From NCBI RefSeq assembly GCF_018294505.1, contig NC_057795.1:518647915-518711914 (forward strand): DNA of 64,000 nucleotides, written 5' to 3'. A program made the translations under genes and the position numbers. Under the pieces are notes generated by a model. The model was given only the letters and a program-made list of their open reading frames with translations, had not been told where the DNA came from and did no database searches. Every line of letters begins with the position of its first letter. Position 1 is the first letter of the stretch. Origin of the DNA: Triticum aestivum (lineage: Eukaryota > Streptophyta > Magnoliopsida > Poales > Poaceae). Below, one piece after another: positions 1 through 11,053 of the stretch.

Positions 1-119
1 AGTGGAAGCACACTACTTGAATGTGAAGACTAAAATATACTCAACACAAACAGTGCAAATATTTTTTTTGAAAATTAAACTATGATTTTGTGCAGTAAGG
101 TATATGAGTACAAACATAC

Positions 120-1588
120 TCGATGTAAGCCATTGGTGCAGCATCGCCAATTCGTATCCTGGTTCACAATAGTCTTGTATACCCACCAGCTCGATCCCTA
201 GATATAAGTAGAAAATAACAAAGATACATAAGATGTAGCTTGAGAGGTTCTTTTGAGCATGCTAACCAGACCACAATAAAACCAACCCATACATAACATA
301 GGTAAAACTTACTTGTAGCGGTACGCAAGCTCTGTGAATAACTTGTGAACAACATCATCACCCCGAACAAATGCCGAGGCACGTCTTGCTGCATCTAGTG
401 TACCCTATACAATGATAGAACATTCATCAATATAGCAGCAATGGAAGTTTCATGAGAAAGAGCTACAGAAATCATGCACTATATCTGGGCATGAGCATTT
501 AAGTCAAGGGAGTAGAGACACTCCTGGAATGTGGAATGATATAATTTTGAAGTACACATAAAAAATTTCTGTATCTGAAACCTATTTCGCGTTGACTTCC
601 TCGTTAAGGGGTGACATTCAGATTTGTGCGAATTCATTTCGTATGATCACCGCTGTAACATCACTGACAAACAGGGTATCCTTGAATCACATACTGACTT
701 CTTCATGAAAGCAGATTCCGTGAAGTTTCACTCGTACTTGCTTAAACAAAAGAATGCTAACACTTAATATCCACTCAGGTAGTCGAAACCTCAACAATCT
801 AACAAGTTTCCATGAGAAGCCACAACAGGAAACAAGAAAACTCATATAAGACAACCGCATCACATTATTAGGCGAAGGGTTTCGATGCATAAGCCAATAT
901 GTCCAGATCATGACATTTCCATCCGAATTCGGCATAGCGAGTATGAGCACCAACCATGAATGGAGTCCTACACAGCTAGTAGCGCAAGATATGATGAACC
1001 TGCGAGGACAACCTGTCCATCTAATCAAGATGGCTGGTTTCATTACACCACTCAAGTAAACTAAACATAAATACGCGCCACTAAACAATCCAGTATACTG
1101 TCAAATTCAGTAGTGCAGGCCGCAGGTGGCGATTAGTGACTACTGAATAGTGAATACTGGTAAATGGCTCAAGGACGTACATATTTGCCGAGCTGCACCA
1201 TCTGATCCGCCTTCCGCCGCACCTCCTTCGCCTGAAATGGACAGAAGCAACACATAAAAAAAGACCGAAATTCCCTGGCGCAGAAACCCTGCACTCCTCC
1301 CACCGCAAGGTGTTCGACGAAATGCCGGAGTAACATGAGGCAGGAAGCTACCTTGGCGACGGTGGTCTCGATCCGCTCGTGCTTCACCAGCTGCGACACC
1401 ATCGTCCTGCGGCGAGAGGTCGGGATGGGGCGGGGAGAGAGGTGGCCATGGCCCGTGGGGTCAGGGAGAGAGCGAGAGTGAAACGTAAACAAAAGGCAGA
1501 TGAGTGAGCGACAGGGACGGAGAGATGGATACCTGAGCATGGAGACGCGGTGGGCGGCGTGACGGCCGAGCTTGCGGAAGTTCCCCAT
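120..1588 (-). CDS. MRPL17: Mitochondrial-type ribosomal protein bL17, 3' end outside window, premature stop
   Basis: Large-subunit ribosomal protein of the bL17 family, plant organellar (mitochondrial) type. Five exons read by eye on the minus strand: 1533-1588, 1352-1406, 1181-1231, 313-404 and 120-197. All have GT-AG borders and matching phases. The ATG at 1586-1588 opens MGNFRKLGRHAAHRVSMLR. Exon 2 gives TMVSQLVKHERIETTVAK, exon 3 AKEVRRKADQMVQLGK, exon 4 FVRGDDVVHKLFTELAYRYK, and exon 5 DRAGGYTRLL. These follow the family blocks in order. A TGA at 164-166 (codon 96) stands where relatives have Arg. Beyond it the same frame still encodes the conserved TRIRIGDAAPMAYIE. The next exon would lie left of base 1, so the gene is cut by the window edge. 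The 5' UTR carries a GCC repeat just upstream of the ATG. The protein may be truncated to 95 residues, or the TGA may be a sequencing or allelic difference. Confidence 0.86.
164..166 (-). other. In-frame TGA inside bL17 exon 5
   Basis: On the minus strand the frame reads CTA TTG TGA ACC AGG. Family members have CGN (Arg) at the third codon, so a single C-to-T change, typical of CpG decay, explains the stop. The frame stays open and conserved on both sides. Confidence 0.8.
405..1180 (-). other. Intron 3 of the bL17 gene
   Basis: A 776-bp intron between the exons at 1181-1231 and 313-404. The donor is GTACGT (1180 downward) and the acceptor is TATAG next to 404. I see no other gene, MITE or repeat in it. 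The open frames here are short and have no recognisable protein content. Confidence 0.7.
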
Positions 1589-2023
1589 GGCGGCGGCGGC
1601 GGCGGCGGCGGCAGGAGCGGAGACTGGCCGGCGGTCAGCGATCAGACGGGTCTGCCAGGCTCCGTTTGTCTGGTTCTGACTGTGTGCTTCAGTTATGGGC
1701 CTCCAGGGCCCAAAATTAGGACGTTGTTTAGGCCACAATTTCTAACAAGGCCTGTGCTATTGTACAGCCGCTTTTCTAAAAAAAAGGTTTTCTCTAAAAA
1801 AACAAAAAATAAGTGTAAGACTATTTGCTCTCACTCCACATCCACTACCATCACATTGATTTGCAACTCTGGAAATTGAATCACTTCAAAAATAATTGGC
1901 AGTTGAATTGAACAAGCAGCTTAGGATTATCACACTGATTTGCAACTCTGTACTCTGGAAATGAAAATTAACAGGGGTATTTACTAGTATGCTTCTAGCA
2001 ACCAAAGTGGAAGAGCAATAAAA

Positions 2024-2160
2024 GTTGTTTGATATTGTTTTTTAGCTGCACAAATAGTCCCGTACTTTTTTTTTTCATACATTAAACAATCTGTTGTTTG
2101 ATATTGTTTTTTAGCTGCACAAATAGTCCAGTACTTTTTTTCACACGTTAAACAATCTGT
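2024..2160. repeat. Tandem duplication of about 69 bp
   Basis: Two adjacent copies begin at 2024 and 2093. Both contain TTGATATTGTTTTTTAGCTG, then CACAAATAGTCC, GTACTTTTTT and TTAAACAATCTGT. They differ by a few substitutions and by the length of the T run. The repeat lies in the 3' flank of the dehydratase gene. The rest of 1,589-2,426 shows no gene. Confidence 0.8.
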
Positions 2161-2426
2161 CATATTTTTCTCAAATGTCATAACCATGAGTTGCGCAACG
2201 TCTTCATTCCAATTCAGTAAATATGATAGAGATCACCAGTCTGCTAGTAGTACAATAAATTGCTGTTCCAAAGGCAATCAACCCCCAGTAATCTGCTAGT
2301 AGTATAGTAAGTTCGCTGTTCATCTCAGCCAAGTCTCCACAACTGCAGCAGCTGCAAGATCCCCAGGCAACCTGCTTGCCCACCGAATTTTGCGAAACAA
2401 TGGCAGCTGAGTTGAACCTATTTCTT

Positions 2427-4773
2427 TCACGCCCGTTTCTTCATGCCCGCTTTTCCCAGCTTGGACTTGCGCTGCTTGAACACATGCAGGTACAGCTTCA
2501 GCCACAGAAGCGGATAGCACAGCAGCACACCCTGTCACCGCAGTTTGCCGGTAAGTAATCAAGTGAACATTATGATAAAACAGAAGCAGCAGGGGTGCAG
2601 GGTGTATCCAGTCTCACTGATCCGACATCGACGTACCACAAGAAATGAATGGTAGCTCATGGAGAACTTAGCAAAGAAGCCTGAGTAGAGGTCCCTCTCC
2701 TTCACAAATGGAAGAGCTTGGTACATAGTCCACACTGCATGCAGATATAGCAAGGAGAGTAGAGCAGCACAACAGTGGATTATCAGATTAAGGAAGATTG
2801 TTTTTATGGGCACAATGTGGTGCGAAAGAGTTTCTGAGCTTACTTTCTCCTGGTCCTACCCCAATTGGATACAGTGGGATAAAGGCAGTGTACCTACAGG
2901 TAGGAAGTTGTTTGAGATAAAGCTGTATCTGAGAACTGAGGTGCAATGGTGGTCTGAAAAACCAGAGGGGAGCAGAAAAAATTGTGAACTGGAAGTAATT
3001 CACATAGGATATGACTATTTTACAGTAGGCAATCCATTTTATAATCGCAAATAAAAGAGATTCTATGTACTAGTTCTTTCAAGAAATAATGAGGTCTTCT
3101 TCTAATCAGTTGAGTTTACGCCGTGAGTATACTTTAACATGTTTGCACCGAGCAATGACTCATAAGATAGGGCAGCATTTATAATGAAAACAAAATATAA
3201 ATGTGAGGATTGACACTGCTAAGCGATGGAACCTGAGGTAAGTCATCCATGCTGGACAAACTTTTAACGTAGTCAGAGCATAGTGAGAGTATCGAATGAC
3301 CTGCAACATGACAACAACATATTAAGCGTGGTTCAAAAAAGTGGACCTTACGAACTACTCCCTCCGTTCCTAATATAATTATTTTTAGAGATTTCAATAG
3401 AGACTACATACGGAGCAAAATGAGTGAATATATACTCTAAAATATGTCTATATACATTCGTATGTAGTCCGTATTGAAATATCTAAAAAGACTTATATTT
3501 GGAACGGAGGAAGTATATCTTGTGAAGATTCTGAATAAGGGCCATTTTTCTACCACTAATTATTCCTAAAGATACCACATGCTACTATGCTTGCTCATCC
3601 GTATTTCCTCAAAAGGTAATCGCCGGTCTATTTTCTCTTAACAACTGAACATAATCAGGTTAACACATTGAGAAAAAAACTTTATGGACAGAACAACCCT
3701 TCACAATGACACTTTTTTGAACACACTCTTCACAATGACACCATTAATGCTGACATTAATAGCAAATTAGCTTAGCAACAGATATATGGGTTCAGAGAAG
3801 AATCAAAGTTGTACTCCCTCCGTCCGGAAATACTCGTCGGAGGAATGGATGTATCTAGATGTATCTTAGTTTTAGATACATTCATTTTTATGCATTCCTC
3901 CGACAAGTATTTCCGGACGGAGGGAGTATATTAACATGCTTTCAGAACAGTAACTGATAAAAAGTGAGAAAACGAGAAGTGATTCTGCCACACACCTCAG
4001 ATATGCTCCAAGCCATAAACGTTATGAACACAGAGAGACTGCCCTGAACCTGCATTTGCAATAGCAGATTGAACTTATCAGCCAAACTCTACAGAGCTGA
4101 AATATAGGACGAGCGAAGGAACTTGTTAAGGCCGTTGGTTGGTGCGTTCAACCCACCTCAGGGATTTGCCGGAGAAGGGCGAGGATGAAGTGAGTCCTCC
4201 CTCCCCATTGCAGGAAAGCAAGAAACGGCGAGGTGGGCACCAATCCTGAACAACCAAAAGGGCCAACGATGCAGAGTCAACTCACATCGCCAAAAGGGGA
4301 AAAACCAGGAGAAGACGAAATTAAGCCTAGCTAGCAGTGCATCCTCTCACCGACGGCGGCATGGACGGTCTCAAGAACCGCGCAGGTCTGCAGAAAGCCT
4401 ACAGAGACGGCAAGAAAATGTGGAGAAGAAGTTATCAGTCCACACCACACGAAATTCAGAATTCAGATGAGAATAGAAATTAAGGGGAGGCGGGAGGGCG
4501 CACGCACATATGAGGTCGCCGGCGGCGGCGTACGCGGGGCGGACGGAGACGGGAGGGGCGAGGCAGGGGAGGAGACGGAGCAGGGCGACGGACCTGAAGT
4601 TCGACGAGGAAGGGGACCGGGAGACGAATTAGTTAGTACGGGCGGGAAGGAATTAGGCGATTAGGGAATTCAACTGTTGCTGCTGCTGCTGCAGCTGGGA
4701 GGTGGTTTGGTTACCATCCGATGGCCTGCAGGGAGTTGTAGGCGAGGAGGTAGAGCCGCGACGGGCGGGCCAT
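2427..4773 (-). CDS. PAS2: PASTICCINO2-like very-long-chain 3-hydroxyacyl-CoA dehydratase, copy 1 (intact)
   Basis: ER membrane enzyme of the HACD/Phs1/PTPLA family. It dehydrates 3-hydroxyacyl-CoA to trans-2-enoyl-CoA in the very-long-chain fatty acid elongase complex. Nine exons, all GT-AG, with phases agreeing: 4715-4773, 4508-4593, 4351-4398, 4157-4245, 3996-4049, 3233-3300, 2844-2893, 2637-2734, 2427-2531. They add up to 657 nt, or 218 residues plus stop, the normal family length. Readable blocks in order are SRLYLLAYNSLQAIGW, LQTCAVLETVHAAVG, LQWGGRTHFILALLRQIPE, FMAWSISEVIRYSHYAL, LYPIGVGPGEMWTMYQALP and MSYHSFLVGVLLCYP. The basic C-terminus ends KKRA. The Tyr and Glu of LYPIGVGPGE (about residues 143 and 151) sit where the family has its catalytic pair. 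The wording resembles the second plant subfamily (PAS2B type) more than PAS2A. The ATG context is GCGGCCATGG. I saw no lesion. Confidence 0.93.
3358..3513. mobile_element. Stowaway-type MITE in a dehydratase intron
   Basis: Inverted ends CTCCCTCCGTTCC and GGAACGGAGGAAG, flanked by TA on both sides (3356-3357 and 3514-3515). The length is 156 bp and the body is AT-rich and self-complementary. It sits in the intron between exons 5 and 6. The paralogous intron near 55,770 has the uninterrupted sequence, so this is a real insertion. Confidence 0.85.
3814..3926. mobile_element. Stowaway-type MITE, second in the same intron
   Basis: Inverted ends CTCCCTCCGTCCGGAAATAC and GTATTTCCGGACGGAGGGAG, flanked by TA (3812-3813 and 3927-3928). 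It is 113 bp long and almost fully palindromic. It is absent from the paralogous intron near 56,035, which keeps the surrounding words. Confidence 0.9.
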
Positions 4774-5127
4774 GGCCGCTGCCTTGCTTCCTTCTCGCCG
4801 CTGGCTGGCGAACCTCCCGAGGCGGGGAGACGCTTCGTGTTGGAACAGAGAGGGTTTGTCCTAGGATACCAGAAGTGGCTAGTATTGACGGAGTTCTGTG
4901 GCTGAGGTTCTGAGCCGTCGTCGCTCCTCGTCTGTACTCAAGTGGACGGGAGGAATGAAGAAGGGCGATGATGCCTTTTGGCATAATTTGACCAACAAAT
5001 GGGTTGAAATTTGACATTACAGTTTCAGGGTATTTTTAAATCTGTTCGGTCAAATTGTGCGAAACCTTTCCAGAATAATAAATACTCCGTATATATTAGT
5101 GTTGATTGCAAACATGTTGTCAATAGC

Positions 5128-5880
5128 CACAACATGGGATACACCTTGCCAATGGCTTCTATTCCCCCTGTGCCAAATTGGTGAAGACAACTCAATGTTT
5201 GGACGATAACAAGAAATCTTACTTCACAAAGTGCCAAGAATCCACAAGAAAGGTTGTTGAGAGAGCTTTTGGTGTGCTGCAAAAATGCTTTGCAATTGTC
5301 TGTGGGTGCGGCATTTTAGCTCTCGGGTGCACCTGCACTCGTGGGTGAACATTAAAATGAAAATAATAGCAAAAAAATTCAAAAAAAAATTGATAGAAGA
5401 TGTTTAAGTGCGTGATGTCCGTGCCAAAATTCATCGTGTCTGGACATCCGAGTAGCTCTCAACAAACAAGTTTGGATTTTGCCCGAACATCACGCACTCG
5501 AACATCTTCCATGCAAAAAAAGTTCGGATTTTTTTGATTTTTTTTCTATCTTTTTTTAATTTACTGTTCACCTTGTGCAGATGAGCCAGGGCTCATAATT
5601 GAATATTCATTGTTTGTGGCCTGTTGAGTGTTGAAACCCTAAGATACTATGGCATATCATGACAACATGTATATCTTACACAACATGATCATCAAGGATG
5701 ATAGAGAAGAGTGGGAGAACTATCAATAAATCCATGGTGATCTCACGAACATCAACAAAAAAAACAAGATTCAGAGATTCCTCGCAGCCCATTGAAGGAT
5801 CGAGGACCAAGAAGCTCGTCACTGTGACCATCTCCAAGATGGATCTTTTTGACCACTTGTGGGCAGTTCACGACAAATGA
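5128..5880 (+). pseudogene. PIF/Harbinger transposase relic (C-terminal part)
   Basis: Plus-strand remnant of a Harbinger-type DDE transposase. The frame around 5,180-5,300 reads SYFTKCQESTRKVVERAFGV then LQKCFAIV, the family's conserved ERAFGVLQ block. After an interruption at 5,306-5,609 the similarity resumes. A frame near 5,650 gives LWHIMTTCI and, one frameshift later, HNMIIKDDREE. The end near 5,860 gives DLFDHLWAVHDK followed by a stop. Frameshifts and stops make it non-functional. No intact catalytic core or TIR was identified. Confidence 0.75.
5306..5609. mobile_element. Small inverted-repeat element inserted in the Harbinger relic
   Basis: About 304 bp flanked by near-identical 10-bp direct repeats, TTGTCTGTGG (5296-5305) and TTGTTTGTGG (5610-5619). 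Its two ends are loosely inverted (AGCTCTCGGGTGCACCTGCAC against GAGCCCTGG..CATCTGCAC). It carries no ORF. The 9-10 bp duplication suggests a Mutator-like MITE; the family is not recognised. Confidence 0.55.
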
Positions 5881-6204
5881 TTGTTATTACTTCTATCATG
5901 TTAATTGGATTATTACCTCATTTGAACCGTATTGTGTGCTTGGATTTGAAATTTTAATTGTAAAAACATTGAGTTTTAAATGTTGTTGAAACATGTGCAT
6001 TAGATTTATGAAGTTTGAATGAATATGTTGTTCAAATCTAAGTTGGAATGGAGTTCATATGCAAAAAGATGGAAGAAGTAACAAAGACAAATTTATAGGG
6101 GCTTTAGTTTCAGGAGAAGTGCTAGGTGCTACACATTATAGGGGTCGTTTGGGGAGTTAAGTTTTTGAGGAAGGGCTAAAAATGCTCTTAGGTCGGTTCA
6201 ATGG
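5881..6204. other. Non-coding stretch before element A
   Basis: AT-rich DNA with no convincing gene. It ends in AATGG (6200-6204), the left target duplication of element A. This flank continues, across the insertion, at 37,396. Confidence 0.6.
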
Positions 6205-6728
6205 TGTTGGGGATATAACTATTGAGTATAAACCGCCCAGGAGGGGCCGGTTTACCCTCAACCGTATTGAAGCCCATGAAGATTCAGAAGATGGCGTTTT
6301 ACTATGAAGCTTAGAGGCCCGGATCCCAAAGGCGGATTAGGGCCCATAATAGCAAACCGCCATGGTTATGTAAACTTGTGTTGTAAGTTAGGAAAGGAGA
6401 GACCGAGCCGGACCCTTGCATGAGTCGGCCTCGGGACTCTGTAGACCGGCCGAGCGTCAACCTGTGTATATAAAGAGACGACCCGGCAGCGGTTCAGGGA
6501 CAACAGACAACAACTCGAGGCTCAGGCAAAGCATATTTGCTCCCTGATCCTCGAAACCCAATCAATCCCATCACAACTAGACGTAGGCTTTTACATTCAT
6601 CGAAGGGGCCGAACTATTATATAACTCCCGTGTCCCTTGTTCGGTTTAACCCCTTCAAGCTAACCCGTAGCGATGGCTCCACGACTAAGTCCTTTCATGA
6701 GGACATCTGACGTGTTAATTCCACGATA
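6205..6728 (+). repeat. 5' LTR of element A
   Basis: A 524-bp LTR matching 36872-37395. It has a TATATAAA box at 6467-6474, a likely start of the retrotransposon transcript. The last bases have decayed from CA to TA. Confidence 0.93.
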
Positions 6729-6729
6729 G

Positions 6730-7247
6730 TTGGCGCCCACCGTGGGGCTATCGCACGATGGTGTCGAGTTCTTGAAGGGCTGCTCTGAAGGACTTAAGGG
6801 GTACGTGGTCGGCCGGATGACCAAGAGTCGTCGCGGGAAGCTCTACATCGACGACGAAGGATGGGGCCTCGAGGGCGGCTCAATCGAGTACGGGTACCGG
6901 GTCCCCTTTGGCGGAATTCATGTTTTCATTGGCAAGATCGGTGAACCGGGCCCTGAGCCGGACATCTACACCGACCTCGTTGAGACGGCTCAGCGTGCAA
7001 GCCCTGCCCGGGTGAAACCCGCCATGAAGCATGCATTCGTAGGATGTATCCATGGAATCGGATCTGAACCGGTGTCTGAAGGCGAGACGGTTATTTTTTC
7101 CGATGACGAGTCATCCACTGGTGAAACCGAGTCCTTGTACCAAGTTCATGATGGTGTGTTCAAAGGATATTCCGATGGCAACGGTATTCCGGACCTCCTT
7201 GAACCGCCAAGTCGGGTTGCTGTTTTCATGGCCGGAACACAACCCAC
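6730..7247 (+). CDS. Leader/gag N-terminal ORF of element A, first part (split by element B)
   Basis: Frame from the ATG at 6742 (or an open start at 6730) running to the insertion point of element B. It contains MTKSRRGKLYIDDEGWGLEG and an acidic stretch FSDDESSTGETESLY. The frame ends exactly at the CCCAC target site and resumes, in phase, at 16,316. No catalytic motif is seen. By position it is the N-terminal extension of the gag polyprotein common in Tat elements. Confidence 0.6.
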
Positions 7248-7717
7248 TGAGGGAGTCCTGGACTAGGGTGTGTCCGGATAGCCGAACTATCATCATCACC
7301 GGACTCCAAGATTATGAAGATACAAGATTGAAGACTTCGTCCCATGTCCGGATGGAACTTTCCTTGGCGTGGAAGGCAAGCTTGGCGATACGGATATGTA
7401 GATCTCCTACCATTGTAACCGACTCTGTGTAACCCTAGCCCTCTCCGGTGTCTATATAAAACGGATGGCTTTAGTCCGTAGGACGAACAACAATCATACC
7501 ATAGGCTAGCTTCTAGGGTTTAGCCTCCTTGATCTCGTGGTAGATCTACTCTTGTAACACACATCATCGATATTAATCAAGCAGGACGTAGGGTTTTACC
7601 TCCATCAAGAGGGCCCGAACCTGGGTAAAACATCGTGTCCCTTGTCTCCTGTTACCATCCGCCTAGACGCACAGTTTGAGACCCCCTACCCGAGATCCGC
7701 CGGTTTTGACACCGACA
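7248..7717 (+). repeat. 5' LTR of element B
   Basis: 470-bp LTR, partner of 15840-16310. It has a TATATAAA box at 7453-7460, and TG...CA ends are intact. Confidence 0.93.
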
Positions 7718-7960
7718 TTGGTGCTTTCATTGAGAGTTCCTCTGTGTCGTCACCGATAGGCTCGATGGCTTCTTCGATCATCAATAATGACGCAGTCCAG
7801 GGTGAGACCTTCCTCCCCGGACAGATCTTCGTATTCGGTGGCTTTGCACTGCGGGCCAATTCGCTTGGCCATCTGGAGCAGATCGAAAGCTACGCCCCTG
7901 GCCGTCAGGTCAGATTTGGAAGTTTGAACTTCACGGCTGACATCCGCGGGGACTTGATCT

Positions 7961-10900
7961 TTGATGGATTTGAGCCACAGCCAAGCGCGCCACTGTCACG
8001 ACGGACATGATTTAGCTCTGCGGCTGGACAGTACCCTGGAGGCCGCACTCGAGCCCGCTCCGATCTTCAATTCGGAGCCGGCTGCACAGATCGAGGACGG
8101 AGGGCTAGACACCGCCTCGGGGGCTGCAACCTCTACGGTGATAGAGCCGAACACTGACCTTGTCCCTCACAAAGCTCGTGACCCCAAGGTGCCGGACTCC
8201 TTGCCGGACTCCGAACCTCCCGCGCCCCCTCCAATCGAATCCGATTGGGCGCCGGTCATGGAATTCACCGCTGCAGACATCTTTCAACACTCACCTTTCG
8301 GCGACATCTTGAGTTTGCTAAAGTATCTCTCGCTATCAGGAGAGCCCTGGCCGTACTGCGGTCAGGACGGTTGGGATGCGGACGACGAAGAAATTCAAAG
8401 CCCACCCACCACCCACTTAGTAGCCATTGTCGACGATCTAACCGACATGCTAGACTACGACTCCGAAGACATCGACGGTATGGACGACGATGCCGGAGAC
8501 GACCAAGAACCAGCGCCTACCGGGCACTGGAAAGCCACCTCATCATATGACATATACATGGTGGTTATCCCAAAGGATGGGAATGGCGAAGGAACAGCGG
8601 AGGATGACCCCTCCAAGAAACAGCCCAAGCGCCGGCGTCAGCGGCGCCGCTCTAAATCCCGCCACAGCAAGAATGAAGATTCCGGCACCGGAGACAATAA
8701 CACCCCAGACAGTGCCGAAGACAACCCACTCCAGCAAGATTCAGCATAGGAGGACGGAGACGCCAGCCCTCATGAGAGAGCGGCAGAAGAAGAGGTAGAG
8801 GATTATATGCCTCCCTCCGGAGACGAGGCAAGCCTCGACGACGATGAATTCGTCGTGCCTGAGGATCCCGTCGAATAAGAGTGTTTTAAACGCAGGCTTA
8901 TGGCCACGGCGAACAGCCTCAATAAAAAGCAGCAACAGCTTAGAGCTGATCAAGATCTGCTAGCCGATAGATGGACTGAAGTCCTCGCGGCCGAAGAGCA
9001 TGAGCTCGAACGCCCCTCCAAAAGCTACCCTAAACGCAAGCTGCTCCCCCGATTAGAGGAGGAGGCGTATGAACCTGCATCACCAGCAGACAATACGGCT
9101 GACCGACCACCCCAAGGTCACGGCAGAGAGGCCTCTAGGCCCTTCACTAGAACCGTACCCTGGCATCGCTTGAAAAGCACAAGGCCACAGGGGAACGCTC
9201 CGGACTTGCGAGATATATTGGAGGATAAGGCAAGACAATCAAGATCGATCTATGGATCGCGTGGGCGCCCCATGATATGTGACGACAACCGTCGCGCCGG
9301 ACACAGTAAGTCCGGCCGGGCCGAACAAAATAGACAAATCTCTTTTGAGCTCCGTCGTGATATCGCCCAGTACAGAGGCGCCGCACACCCACTATGCTTC
9401 ACAGATGAAGTAATGGATCATCAAATCCCCGAAGGGTTTAAACCCGTGAATATTGAATCTTACGATGGCACAACAGACCCCATGGTTTGGATCGAAGACT
9501 ATCTCCTTCACATCCACATGGCTCGCGGTGACGATCTTCACGCTATCAAATATCTCCCCCTCAAGCTTAAAGGACCAGCCCGGCATTGGCTTAACAGCTT
9601 GCCAGCAGAGTCAATTAGGAGTTGGGAAGACCTGGAAGCCGCATTCCTCGATAACTTCTAAGGCACGTATGTGCGACCACCAGACGCTGATGACCTAAGC
9701 CACATAATTCAGCAGCCAGACGAATCGGCCAGACAATTCTGGACACGGTTCTTAACCAAGAAAAAACAAATCGTCGACTGTCCGGATGCGGAGGCCCTCG
9801 CGGCCTTCAAGCATAACATCCGCGACGAGTGGCTTGCCCGGCACCTGGGATAGGAAAAGCCGAAATCCATGGCAGCCCTCACATCACTCATGACCCGCTT
9901 CTGCGCGGGTGAGGACAGCTGGCTAGCACACAGCAACAACCTCAGCAAAAATTCTGGCAGTCCGGATATCAAGGACCGTAATGGCAGGTCGCGTCGCAAC
10001 AAAAACAAACGCCGCATTAACGGCGATAATAGTGAAGATACGGCAGACAATGCCGGATTCAGAGGCTCTAAACCCGGTCAGCGGAAAAAGCCATTCAAAA
10101 GAACTACTTTGGGTCCGTCCAATTTGGACCGAATACTCGACCGCTCGTGCCAGATACACGGCACCCCCGAAAAATCAGCCAACCACACCAACAGGGACTG
10201 TTGGGTATTCAAGCAGGCGGGCAAGTTAATTGCCGAAAACAATGACAAGGGGCTGCATAGCGATGACGAGGAAGAGACCCGACCGCCGAACAATAGAGGA
10301 CAGAAGGGTTTCCCCCCACACATGTGGACGGTGGACATGATATACGCAACGCACATACCCAAAAGGGAGCGGAAGCGTGCACTCAGGGATGTATACGCGA
10401 TGGAGCCAGTTGCCCCGAAGTTCAATCCATGGTCCTCCTGCCCGATCACTTTTGACCGAAGGGACCACCCCACGAGCATCCGCCACGGCGGATTCGCCGC
10501 ATTGGTCTTAGACCCAATCGTTGATGGATTTCACCTCACCAGAGTCCTGATGGACGGCAGCAGCAGCCTGAACCTGCTTTATCAGGATACCGTGCGCAAA
10601 ATGGGCATAGACCCCTCAAGGATTAAACCTACCAAGACGACCTTTAAAGGCGTCATACCAGGTGTAGAAGCCAATTGTACAGGCTCAGTTACACTGAAAG
10701 TGGCCTTCGGATCCCCGGATAACTTCCGAAGCGAGGAGTTAATCTTCGACATAGTTCTGTTCCGCAACGGCTATCATGCCCTGCTCGGACGTACCATGTT
10801 TGCAAAGTTCAACGCGGTGCCGCACTACGCATACCTCAAGCTCAAGATGCCAGGCCCTCGAGGAGTCATCACGGTCAACGGAAACACTGAACGTTCTCTT

Positions 10901-11053
10901 CGAACGGAGGAACATACAGCGGCTCTCGCGGCAGAAGTACAATGCAGCCTCTTCGGGCAATTCTCGAGTCCGTCCGTTAAGCGGCCGGACATGGCTAAAT
11001 GCGCCCGGAGTAACCTACAACAAGACCACCTAGCACGTTCCGAGCACGCGTAG
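7961..11053 (+). CDS. Element B gag and aspartic protease (decayed)
   Basis: Degenerate polyprotein in successive open stretches 7961-8749, 8900-9661, 9671-9853 and 9869-11053. The first is acidic and ends in a basic run KRRRQRRRSKSRH. The second holds the Gypsy gag core (about 9,400-9,660: EGFKPVNIESYDGTTDPMVW and ARHWLNSLPAESIRSWEDLE). It is interrupted by TAA at 9659-9661 and TAG at 9851-9853. The last carries a zinc-knuckle-like remnant (CQIHG...NRDCWVFKQ) and the protease region. The protease motif is VLMDGSSSLNLLY, with Ser after Asp-Gly as in Tat elements, then HALLGRTMFAKF. It stops at 11,053, just where reverse transcriptase should begin. The product would be capsid precursor and its protease. 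Confidence 0.75.

Larger units (their letters stand above)
1730..5090. repeat. Duplicated block, copy 1 (partner at about 54,545-57,250)
   Basis: The whole dehydratase gene and its near flanks recur at about 54,545-57,250 in the same orientation. Shared flank words include AAGGCCTG and TATTTGCTCTCA on the 3' side. On the 5' side both copies share the exon 1 surroundings and a run ending in ATGGGTTGAAAT. Copy 1 has two Stowaway MITEs that copy 2 lacks. This is a segmental duplication of about 3 kb; the outer ends are approximate. Confidence 0.75.

Noticed and set aside
1169..1738. 189-codon minus-strand open frame with poly-Ala and bL17-like pieces
   Set aside because: It reads through introns and UTR of the bL17 gene. 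The real exons are shorter and lie in different frames with clear splice sites.
4362..4664. Plus-strand frames such as one starting MDGLKNRAGLQ and a Gly/Arg-rich frame at 4,467
   Set aside because: They are shadows of dehydratase exons 2 and 3 on the opposite strand and recur, equally shadow-like, in copy 2.
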